Below, piece by piece: positions 7,846 through 15,610 of a stretch of DNA of 42,521 nucleotides. The notes beneath the pieces were generated by a model, which did no database searches, was not told where the DNA came from, and saw only the letters and a program-made list of their open reading frames with translations. Each line of letters opens with the position of its first letter. Positions within the stretch are counted from its first letter, which is position 1. Both the position numbers and the translations under genes were made by a program. This DNA comes from Phycisphaerae bacterium (GTDB lineage: Bacteria; Planctomycetota; Phycisphaerae; Phycisphaerales; SM1A02), in contig PBMX01000003.1 of NCBI GenBank assembly GCA_002722935.1, positions 9,612-52,132 on the forward strand. Direction: 5' to 3'.

Positions 7846-9123
7846 TCAGCCCGTCGGATTGGGCAACTTGACCTCGCCTACGAGCTGCATCAGCACCACC
7901 AGCATGATGACGATGACGAAGACCATCGCAACACGGATGAGCATCGATGTGGCGGCCTCTGAACCGGATTCGCCTTCCTTCCTCGTCAGGCAATCCGAGA
8001 GGAGCATGATGACACCGAGGCCGGTACAGCCGATGGCACCGAGATTCCCGATGTGATCGAGGAATTTCCCGACACCTGAATCCGTGCCCATGAGCGAACT
8101 GAGTGCCGTCATCAGGGGACGTGCCATCAGGCCGCCGAGGATCAGGTAGAGGGCGTTCTGGGTTCTGGTTGAAAGTCCATTCATTTGACTCTGCTCCTTC
8201 GTTGGTTCTTCATGTGTTGTACTTGAGGCTGTTATGCCCGTGAAATCACGATTGAACGTCGCTGGTTCATCGCCATCTTCAGTCAATGAAACCGGCCTTG
8301 TTTCCCCTTCGGCCGAAGGCGTCGAGAAATCATAATCACCATCATCTTCGATTGCTTCTTCCTCTTCTAATGCATCATCATCATCATCATCTTCTTCTTC
8401 TTCTTCTTCTTCTTCTTCTTCTTCTTCATGGACCTCGTCAGCATGGCTTTCGAGTTCCATCGATGAAAGTGCAGGTTCTGTCTCACTTGTATCGACTGCA
8501 GGTTCATCCTCTTCGATATCCTGCCCGGGTTCGAAGTTCGCACTCGGCTCCCAGGAGCCGATGTCGACCAGGTCATCGCCTGGTTCCGTTTCAACATCAT
8601 CTGGTTGGTTGTCCTCTTCCTGCCCGAATGCAGTGGTGAAAGAGGGTTCGGTTTCCATGGGCGGTGTCAATTGCGGATCATCGGGAGTGGCGTCGATGGC
8701 TGGAGGATCCTCGTCGCCAGGCGCAGGATTGCCGGCGGATTCCTGTTCCGCTGGCTGAAGGTCTCCCTGCAGACCCGGCAGTTCTTCAACGCCCAGGTCT
8801 TCGAGGATGCTCTCGAGGGAGGGGCCTGCCTCATCCTCTTCTTCCGGTGCGAATCCTGCTTCCCAGCCATGGCTTCCAGTAACGGAGAGTTCCCCGGAGT
8901 TCGAGGAGTCGGCAAGATCATGTTCGCCGCCCGTGTCGGCCAGGATCGGTGCGAGACTTGGGACCGTGCGCGCCTCATGCCATGTGGTTTCGCCGATCCG
9001 GCGGATCCTGTCCATCGGATTCATGGCGCCGGCCCTGGCCATGTCTCGAAGTTCACCTGACGACAGTGGTGACTCAAGAAGTCCGTTCAAGCGCTGAAGT
9101 TCATACTTCGACACGACTGACAT
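7846..9123 (-). CDS. Highly acidic protein with C-terminal TM helices and an E12D6 homopolymer tract
   Basis: Start MSVVSKYELQRLNGLLESP (ATG at 9123, upstream ggagggg). Very high E/D content. C-terminal hydrophobic segments (...TSMLIRVAMVFVIVIMLVVLMQLVG). Confidence 0.75.
   Translation of the reverse strand: MSVVSKYELQRLNGLLESPLSSGELRDMARAGAMNPMDRIRRIGETTWHEARTVPSLAPILADTGGEHDLADSSNSGELSVTGSHGWEAGFAPEEEDEAGPSLESILEDLGVEELPGLQGDLQPAEQESAGNPAPGDEDPPAIDATPDDPQLTPPMETEPSFTTAFGQEEDNQPDDVETEPGDDLVDIGSWEPSANFEPGQDIEEDEPAVDTSETEPALSSMELESHADEVHEEEEEEEEEEEEDDDDDDALEEEEAIEDDGDYDFSTPSAEGETRPVSLTEDGDEPATFNRDFTGITASSTTHEEPTKEQSQMNGLSTRTQNALYLILGGLMARPLMTALSSLMGTDSGVGKFLDHIGNLGAIGCTGLGVIMLLSDCLTRKEGESGSEAATSMLIRVAMVFVIVIMLVVLMQLVGEVKLPNPTG
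8374..8427. repeat. Back-to-back trinucleotide microsatellites (ATC)6(TTC)12
   Basis: Read directly: 18 bp of ATC units at 8374-8391 followed by 36 bp of TTC units at 8392-8427. They encode poly-Asp and poly-Glu on the minus strand. Confidence 0.95.
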
Positions 9124-9443
9124 CCCCTCCAAGGCAGGCCATTTCGTACTCGCTATCGTCCTATGGTAAAGACCGGGTCGCGACTGAGCCAAGTGGTGTT
9201 GGACACCGGCCTCGGACGGGTGAACACGCTCCGTTCGTGGATCCTTGTTTTTGGATTCCTATGACCCGTGACCGTGTGCAAACCCCGCCTGGCTGCATGG
9301 AAACCAAGCGTGGAAAATCTGGGGATAACCATGGTCAAGAGGTCATGAAATCCATCGGCCTGCGATGTTCCAGCAGGTGACTGTTGTTCATCACACGCGT
9401 TACTCCTCTCCAACTTCCAGAACTATGAAACACGCTGTCGACT

Positions 9444-9474
9444 GATCCGACTGCGCGAGAACTATACTCGGATC
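9444..9474 (+). promoter_or_regulatory. Candidate promoter/operator: 7-bp dyad flanking a TATACT -10-like box directly before the nuclease ATG
   Basis: GATCCGA (9444-9450) / TCGGATC (9468-9474), with TATACT at 9463-9468. ATG at 9475 is immediately adjacent and there is no obvious Shine-Dalgarno. Confidence 0.4.
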
Positions 9475-10053
9475 ATGGCAAGACGCATTACCAGGGTGAA
9501 AGCGGTGGTACTTCTACTCCTACTCGGTGGCGTCTACCTTCTAATCGAAACAAAGGGGTGGTGGATCGTCATGCTGTGGGGCTGTCTGATACTTCTTGGG
9601 CTCCTTGCAATGCTCATTGCATATGGCTGGTTGAGGAAGAAATGGTGGTCCATTACGAGTTCTTCCGAATCGCTTCATGATCTCGATTCAATGAATGGTC
9701 GTCAGTTCGAGTCATGGATCTCCGATGTACTTCGAAGTCATGGGTTTGGTGTCTACGATACGCCTCATGCAGGAGACTTCGGAGTCGATGTATTGTGCTC
9801 CCCTCCGGGGACACGGGCGAGAATTGCCATCCAGGCCAAGAGGTACAAGGGCAATGTCGGCAACAAGGCTGTCCAGCAGGCCATTGCTGGAGCCCAGTTT
9901 CATGATTGCCAGCGATCTGCCGTCGTAACCCAATCGCACTTTACAAAAGCAGCCTGCATGCAGGCCCTGAAGGCGGACCCCCCCGTTCTGCTCGTCGACC
10001 GGGCACAAATAATGAAATTGCCTGAAATTCTTGCGGCATCTATCTCGTCATAG
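9475..10053 (+). CDS. Membrane-anchored Mrr_cat-type restriction endonuclease-like protein
   Basis: Two N-terminal TM helices, then MNGRQFESWISDVLRSHGFGVYDTPHAGDFGVDVLCSPPGTRARIAIQAKRYKGNVGNKAVQQ, i.e. the PD-(D/E)xK pattern GDFGVDV...QAK of Mrr-family nucleases. Confidence 0.85.
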   Translation: MARRITRVKAVVLLLLLGGVYLLIETKGWWIVMLWGCLILLGLLAMLIAYGWLRKKWWSITSSSESLHDLDSMNGRQFESWISDVLRSHGFGVYDTPHAGDFGVDVLCSPPGTRARIAIQAKRYKGNVGNKAVQQAIAGAQFHDCQRSAVVTQSHFTKAACMQALKADPPVLLVDRAQIMKLPEILAASISS

Positions 10054-10210
10054 GGGAATGTCTGACAAGCCTGAAGGGGGTTAAAGGTCACCTGTTTCAC
10101 TCGGGATTGCATCAAACGGCATGTAAAGAGTAGGATCCAGATCTACGGAAGAGTTCCCCCCATTTCAAGTTACGGGAAGAGGAAGTCCATTCATATTTAA
10201 GGAGGAAAAA

Positions 10211-10522
10211 ATGAAAGTCAGCCCAATGACGAAGGTTTCTACCTTTAAGACCAACTTCAAGGAAAATTTCGGCGTTGACATCAAGTGTCACAAGGGAATG
10301 TCCAAGGGGCACACCGCTGAAGACGAAGACAAGATGCACGAAATTTGCACAGGCATGGAAACTGACAGGGACTTCGATCTGGATATTCATGGAAACATGA
10401 ATGTGTCGACAGTGGAAAAGGAAGTTGCCGACAGCCTTGGTTTCCTGGTTCAGGTGTTGAATGCCGACGGCAGCAATGCTGATAACGACGCTACGCTTGG
10501 CGAAATTCGGGAACAGTACTGA
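10211..10522 (+). CDS. Small conserved-looking protein, tandem paralog 1 (two internal pseudo-repeats)
   Basis: Strong RBS taaggagg. VSTFKTNFKENFGVDIKCHKGMSKGH...; paralogous to the next ORF. Confidence 0.7.
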   Translation: MKVSPMTKVSTFKTNFKENFGVDIKCHKGMSKGHTAEDEDKMHEICTGMETDRDFDLDIHGNMNVSTVEKEVADSLGFLVQVLNADGSNADNDATLGEIREQY

Positions 10523-10944
10523 TGCGGGTATCACCACCAACAAAGGTCGGCACGTTCAAGTCCCGTTTCAGGGAAGAGTTCGGTGTCGACATCAAGTGTC
10601 ACAAGGGAATGTCCAAGGGCCATATTGCCGATGATGGCGACAAGCTCCATGAGATCTGCACGAAACAGGAAGTAGATCGTGACTTCGAACTGGACATTCA
10701 TGGAAACATGAAGGTCTCTACGGTTGAAGAGGAAGTCGCCCAGAGCATCGGCATCAGAGTGCAACTTCTCAACCCGGATGGCAGCAATGCAAGCAACAGC
10801 ATGACGCTTGGGGATCTTCGCAATGCCTATGAGGGTGGTACTGAGCCTGCACCTGCATCATCACCTTCACCCTCCGTGGCGAAGGCTGAGAATGCGGCAA
10901 AGAAGGGTTGCCTGATCGGACTCCTGATCGGACCATTCGTTTGA
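10522..10944 (+). CDS. Small protein, tandem paralog 2, with hydrophobic C-terminal tail
   Basis: TGATG overlap with the preceding ORF. VGTFKSRFREEFGVDIKCHKGMSKGH... Extra C-terminal linker and KKGCLIGLLIGPFV. Confidence 0.7.
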   Translation: MRVSPPTKVGTFKSRFREEFGVDIKCHKGMSKGHIADDGDKLHEICTKQEVDRDFELDIHGNMKVSTVEEEVAQSIGIRVQLLNPDGSNASNSMTLGDLRNAYEGGTEPAPASSPSPSVAKAENAAKKGCLIGLLIGPFV

Positions 10945-10978
10945 ACGTATACGGTCCTTGAGGTCCAATGTCCAAATC

Positions 10979-11008
10979 ACCGGCGCAGGGATGCGCCGGT
11001 TTTTCTTT
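10979..11008 (+). terminator. Strong intrinsic terminator
   Basis: accggcgca ggga tgcgccggt perfect 9-bp stem followed by ttttcttt. Confidence 0.85.
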
Positions 11009-11019
11009 GATGTGATGTC

Positions 11020-11334
11020 ATGGGTCGAATGCGATACCTCGTAAGCCATGTGGTCCGGATCGGCAGTTTCGTGCTCCTGGGAGTACTCGTAAACTTGCTC
11101 GATTTCAAATCAGATCTTGGAATGGGGGTCTGGATATCCGGGATTATTCTCATCGTTCTTGTCTGGTGGTTCGGGGTTGTTCGGGCACGCCTCCAGAACA
11201 TGGGATTCGCTCCGTGGATGTGCTGGATGTACGCATGCATCGGGCCATTTATTCCTATTCCCTACATCCGCCTGCTCCCATGGGCAACTGGCTTCTTTGT
11301 TCCCACGGGCATGTTTGAAGACATTGATGACTGA
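11020..11334 (+). CDS. Small membrane protein, copy B; paralog of 7367..7669
   Basis: MGRMRYLVSHVVRI...WWFGVVRARLQNMGFAPWMCWMYACIGPFIPIPYIRLLPWATGFFVP. Extensive protein- and nucleotide-level similarity to copy A. Confidence 0.75.
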   Translation: MGRMRYLVSHVVRIGSFVLLGVLVNLLDFKSDLGMGVWISGIILIVLVWWFGVVRARLQNMGFAPWMCWMYACIGPFIPIPYIRLLPWATGFFVPTGMFEDIDD

Positions 11335-11367
11335 TCTTCAGCCAGGCAGTTCAATTGCACGCTGGAA

Positions 11368-12294
11368 TCAGGACCTATTCCGGGATTTCGTGTTGCTATC
11401 CTCGGCCTCGATGAAGACCCGCTTCACGTCCGGGTGTGCGCTGAGAATCCGGTGCGTCAACTCCTCGATGGCCGCTTCGACATCTCCGGCCGAAATGGAG
11501 TCCTCGAAGTCGACGCTGAGGTTCAGCAGAATGTCATGCGGGCCCATGTGCAGCGTGATGATCTCGTTGATCGCGATGATGGCCGGCACGGCCGCGGCCT
11601 TCGCCCGCACGTCCTCGACGATCGCCGGGTCGGCTCCTTCGCCGATGAGGAGTGACTTCGTGCGGAGGGACATCCACACGGCTGTGCCCGCGAGGATCAG
11701 CCCGATGCCGATGGAGGCGATCCCGTCGAAGACGGGTTGGTCCAGCACCTGGCTGAGTGTCAGGCCGATGGCGGCGACGATGAGGCCGAGCATCGCCGCC
11801 GAGTCCTCGAAGAGTACGACGAAGGTCGTTGGGTCCTTCGAAGCGGCAACCGCGGCGGTGAGAGACCGGTTGCCCTGCATTTGTCGGAAGGCGCGGTAGG
11901 CCAACCACCAGGCGACACCCTCGAAGATCATCGCGGCTCCGAGGACCACGTAGTTGATCACCGGTCTGGTGACGGCCGATGGATGCATGACCCTGTGCAC
12001 GCCCTCATAGATGGAGATGCCCGAGCCCAATGCGAAGATGAGGATGGCGACGACGAAGGACCAGAAGTAGATCTCCTTGCCGTGGCCCAGCGGGTGCTGA
12101 TCATCCGCGGGCAGCTTCGCTCGCTTGAGTCCATGGAGAAGCAGGAACTGGTTGCCGGTATCGACGACCGAGTGGATGCCCTCGGACATCATGGCGGCCG
12201 AGCCGGTGATGCCGGCCGCGACGAATTTCGTCACGGCGATCAGGCCATTGCCGATGAGCGCCGCATAGATGACAACCTTTGTTCCGTGTGCCAT
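11368..12294 (-). CDS. Cation diffusion facilitator (CDF) family transporter
   Basis: MMSEGIHSVVDTGNQFLLL, HPLGHGKEIYFWSFVVA, FEDSAAMLGLIVA, plus a C-terminal cytoplasmic domain (VEDVRAKAAAVPAI...). Confidence 0.9.
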   Translation of the reverse strand: MAHGTKVVIYAALIGNGLIAVTKFVAAGITGSAAMMSEGIHSVVDTGNQFLLLHGLKRAKLPADDQHPLGHGKEIYFWSFVVAILIFALGSGISIYEGVHRVMHPSAVTRPVINYVVLGAAMIFEGVAWWLAYRAFRQMQGNRSLTAAVAASKDPTTFVVLFEDSAAMLGLIVAAIGLTLSQVLDQPVFDGIASIGIGLILAGTAVWMSLRTKSLLIGEGADPAIVEDVRAKAAAVPAIIAINEIITLHMGPHDILLNLSVDFEDSISAGDVEAAIEELTHRILSAHPDVKRVFIEAEDSNTKSRNRS

Positions 12295-12369
12295 GGGTCT
12301 ACAGGGTAACCTCTTGAACTCACCCGGATCTTCGTGGAGTTTGATTGGCGGTCTGCCGGCGAGATTCGC

Positions 12370-14934
12370 CTAGGGTCGTCTCAGGACCCACGTATCCTCG
12401 CCGCTGGTGAAACTCGAGATATCCAGGCCCTCATCGAGTGGGCGGACCTTCATCAGTGAATACGTATCACGTGGGGTTATGGAGATCACCCGGACCTCGC
12501 CCAGTTCCTCGAAATCCTCGAAGGTCTCTCCATCAAGGGTGAACTCGATGACCTGTTCCAGCACGAGGATGTCGTCGACCTTGACTCCAGGACCTGTGAG
12601 CCTGCACGTCAACAACCCGTTCCTGTCGATCCTCGCAACACGGCCGACCGGGGTGGCAGCCGGCTTGGGAGGTGCAACATTGGAGGACAGGTATTCAAGG
12701 AGCGAGGCCTTGGCGTTGTTGATTGACGTCTGCACGGCAACCTCGTCGGGATCCATGTTCTCCATGGGGGTGCCTCGGAGGCGGGCACGGCTGACGTCAT
12801 TGCGGTTGAGTCGTACAGGGGTCGCGTAGGACCAGTCGACCTGCCCGGTCCCGACGTTCAGCAGCCTGCAGATGAGGGTCGCATCGGCATCGACCTTCGT
12901 GTACTTCTGGAAACTGTTCTCCACGACCTCGGATGCGACCACGAGTTCCTGGAGGCAGACCGTCAGGGCGTAATCGGCCGTGAGCTGTTCCCCGAGCTTG
13001 AGGGCCTCCATGATCGGCACTTCACCCACGTTGGATCGTTGCCTGATCGTCTCCCTGTACTGCCTGAGCGTCGGCTCCTGGTTGTCCTGGATGACGTCAA
13101 CGGCGCCAGATTGCATCATGGTCTGCTCCATGGCCGCCTCGATGCGTTCCAGATGGCTCGCGGGAGATTCCTCGGAGCCCTCGATCCGGAAGGTACTCCG
13201 TCCCGAGGTCGCCGGGAAGACCGCGGCGGTGGGGGGAAGGCCGAACCGGGGATTCTTCGGATCGAACCGGACGATGTTTGCGCAGATCGTGACTTCGAAG
13301 GGCTTGGCCCGGGTTCGTTCAAGCACGGCGAAGGAGTGGATGACACCATCAGCCCAGGACTGGATGTTCTCCTCCTGTGAACTTGCCGCCAGCGCCTTCT
13401 CCGTCACCTCGTCCTGAGCCTGTTCGAGAACGTGGGCGTAGCGTTCCGAGAGTCTGGACTCTCCCTCGATGCGGACGCCTTCCAGCTGGATGACATCGTA
13501 AAGAGCCTTCTGCAGGGCGGCCTGGTAACTCAACTCGCTTGAACCGAACCCGGTAAGGCGTTGGGTTGAATATGCCATGCGTTCGGGTACGGGTGGACAG
13601 TCATCGGCCTGCAGGACTCGCCCCGTCCCGAGTGACTCGGGCACTCGATCCGGCCCGGGTTCCTGCCTGGATGGTTGCCGTGCCTGGTTTCCCCGCTCCG
13701 GCACGTTGGCGGAGGGCTTTCTCGGCGGTGGGTTCTTGGCGGCAGCCGTCATCTCCGGGTGGTAGATGTAGGCGCAGTACTGCCAGTGGCCGTCATCGGT
13801 CCTGAACTCCTTCTTCAGGCACCCGGGTGGCAACTGGCCTTTCGTCTTCGATGCGACTTCATCCCGGTAGGAACTTGCACTCCAGGTCGATCGCTCGGTT
13901 TCATCCAATGAGTTGATGTGCTCATTCCCCTCGTCGTCCAGGGCCAGTTCGAACTGTGCCTGGACAGCCTCGAACTCCTCGGCCATCTCATCGGCCTGGT
14001 CGATGTGTTCTCCCTTGATGACGGCGTGCAGGGCAGACTGGGCGCGCAGTTCCGCCTGTCCCTTCGCCATTTTGATTGCTGCATTTCGCATTCGTGGATC
14101 TCGATTCTCGCGGACAATTGCGGAACCGAAACCAACCCAGGCAACCTGTCCATCCGGGAGCAGGATCGTTCTGCCTCCATTGGGTGGCATGAACCCGCTC
14201 TTGAGTTCACCAAGGAGCAATGCGTTCAACGTTTCAATGTCCTCTGCGTGCATGACATCCCGTCGCATGCCCGTGGCCGCCTGCCCGCGGGTCATGGGAG
14301 TCGTCACCACGGTGACCGTGCAACTGCCGCCATGCTCACCATTGGGTTCGTCCCGGAAGTCGTAGGTGACGACACCACGGGCAAGGCCCGAGACCATCGA
14401 GGAAATCTGCTCCGAGCTGCCGAGACTGCTGTTGATGTCCTGCTGCGTTTCCGTATCGACGGCGAGGATCGACTCGGCAATACGCTGCTTGGCCTCGATG
14501 CTGCTTCCATTGAGAAACTTGACCAGTTGGGCCTTGGCGAGCAAGTTCGCCTGGACGGCGGCGAGACGCTGCTGGATCCTGGAGAGATTGATGTTCGGGG
14601 AGTGCGCATAGGTCGTCGTGTAGGTCGAGACGAACCCGAGCCCCGAGCCGGTTGCAATGGCCTTGACGCCACCATCTTCCTCGATGAGTCCCTGCGAAGC
14701 GTGGTTGATCGAATCCTGCTCGGAAGCGCCCGTGACGACCTCGACACCGAGGGTGTCATCCTGCTCCGCCGTTATCGATCCAGGGTCGTCGACGTTCCTG
14801 AGGGACTCGGAGTCCATGTGGTAGTCGTCCGCCATGTGAGGAGGAACGAACTGGGCCTCGGCCGGAGACACCATGCAGGTGAGCACGGACACGGCACTGC
14901 AGAAGGCAATCGCAAGAAGGGTTTGCTTCCTCAT
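12370..14934 (-). CDS. Large secreted envelope protein: N-terminal half paralogous to 19357..20715, plus LPP20-like and CsgG/FlgT-like C-terminal half
   Basis: Signal peptide MRKQTLLAIAFCSAVSVLTCMVSPAEA. Shared blocks (GLGFVSTY, MPPNGGRTILLPDGQVAWVGFGSAIVRENRDPRMR, LPPGCLKKEFRTDDGHWQYCAYIYHPEMTAAA). C-terminal TADYALTVCLQELVVAS...ADATLICRLLNVGTGQVDWSYA. RBS ccaggaggag. Confidence 0.7.
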   Translation of the reverse strand: MRKQTLLAIAFCSAVSVLTCMVSPAEAQFVPPHMADDYHMDSESLRNVDDPGSITAEQDDTLGVEVVTGASEQDSINHASQGLIEEDGGVKAIATGSGLGFVSTYTTTYAHSPNINLSRIQQRLAAVQANLLAKAQLVKFLNGSSIEAKQRIAESILAVDTETQQDINSSLGSSEQISSMVSGLARGVVTYDFRDEPNGEHGGSCTVTVVTTPMTRGQAATGMRRDVMHAEDIETLNALLLGELKSGFMPPNGGRTILLPDGQVAWVGFGSAIVRENRDPRMRNAAIKMAKGQAELRAQSALHAVIKGEHIDQADEMAEEFEAVQAQFELALDDEGNEHINSLDETERSTWSASSYRDEVASKTKGQLPPGCLKKEFRTDDGHWQYCAYIYHPEMTAAAKNPPPRKPSANVPERGNQARQPSRQEPGPDRVPESLGTGRVLQADDCPPVPERMAYSTQRLTGFGSSELSYQAALQKALYDVIQLEGVRIEGESRLSERYAHVLEQAQDEVTEKALAASSQEENIQSWADGVIHSFAVLERTRAKPFEVTICANIVRFDPKNPRFGLPPTAAVFPATSGRSTFRIEGSEESPASHLERIEAAMEQTMMQSGAVDVIQDNQEPTLRQYRETIRQRSNVGEVPIMEALKLGEQLTADYALTVCLQELVVASEVVENSFQKYTKVDADATLICRLLNVGTGQVDWSYATPVRLNRNDVSRARLRGTPMENMDPDEVAVQTSINNAKASLLEYLSSNVAPPKPAATPVGRVARIDRNGLLTCRLTGPGVKVDDILVLEQVIEFTLDGETFEDFEELGEVRVISITPRDTYSLMKVRPLDEGLDISSFTSGEDTWVLRRP

Positions 14935-14990
14935 CAGTCACTCCTCCTGGATCTGGCCTTCGTTTCCTGCTTGCCCGCCACTTGGTTGAT

Positions 14991-15578
14991 TCAGCGGTAC
15001 TTCGTGAGCGGCACCGTACCGATCCAGGCCGCATCACGGGTCTTGCCGTCGATGAGCGTGATCTTGGCCATGTAGTCGTACTGGGTATTCCGGCCTGAAC
15101 GTGTCTTGGTGGATACCACGTCGACCTGCATCAGGAGGGTTGGTTGTGAAACCTGCCCGCCAGCCTGGTACGTCTGGTTGACATCCTCGTTGTCATCGAT
15201 GGAGCTGAAATCCTGGGCATACTCGTTCCGCTTGTCCCTGCCGCCCAGGGCAAGATTGACCGTGGCCTTGCCACTGTTGACCATGGCGGCCTCGAGGCTG
15301 TTGTACATGAATTCGTAGGCACGGGACATCTGTGGATCATCCGTCATGTTCCTGAACTTCGTCCACATGATCACGGGCTTGCGACCATATTCCTTCCGGT
15401 TTCTTTTCAGGACACCATTGGATTCGAGCTGGTAGAGCATGCTGTCGCCGAAAGCCAGCATCTCCTGACCGGAGAGTTGACTTGCACTGTTCGTGCTGCT
15501 GACCTTGCTCTGGCTGCAGCCTCCTGCGGCAATGAGGAGGCATGTAACGATGAGGATGTACTTTGTAAGGTGAAACAC
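14991..15578 (-). CDS. LpoB-like lipoprotein (penicillin-binding-protein activator LpoB / COG3417-like)
   Basis: Lipobox LLIAAGGCSQ. RKPVIMWTKFRNMTDD... and LGGRDKRNEYAQDF...QPTLLMQVDVVSTKTRSGRNTQYDYMAKITLIDGKTRDAAWIGTVPLTKYR match the LpoB pattern. GTG start with aaggagg. Confidence 0.75.
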   Translation of the reverse strand: MFHLTKYILIVTCLLIAAGGCSQSKVSSTNSASQLSGQEMLAFGDSMLYQLESNGVLKRNRKEYGRKPVIMWTKFRNMTDDPQMSRAYEFMYNSLEAAMVNSGKATVNLALGGRDKRNEYAQDFSSIDDNEDVNQTYQAGGQVSQPTLLMQVDVVSTKTRSGRNTQYDYMAKITLIDGKTRDAAWIGTVPLTKYR

Positions 15579-15610
15579 TGTGTCTTCCTCCTTGGGAGAT
15601 TGCGTTCTTC

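Noticed and set aside
8286-8639. His/Leu-rich plus-strand ORF (MHHHHHHLLLLLLLL)
   Set aside because: Artifact of reading the (ATC)n(TTC)n microsatellite on the opposite strand of the acidic protein gene.
13918-15075. 385-aa plus-strand ORF
   Set aside because: Runs antisense across two well-supported minus-strand genes (854-aa protein and LpoB-like).
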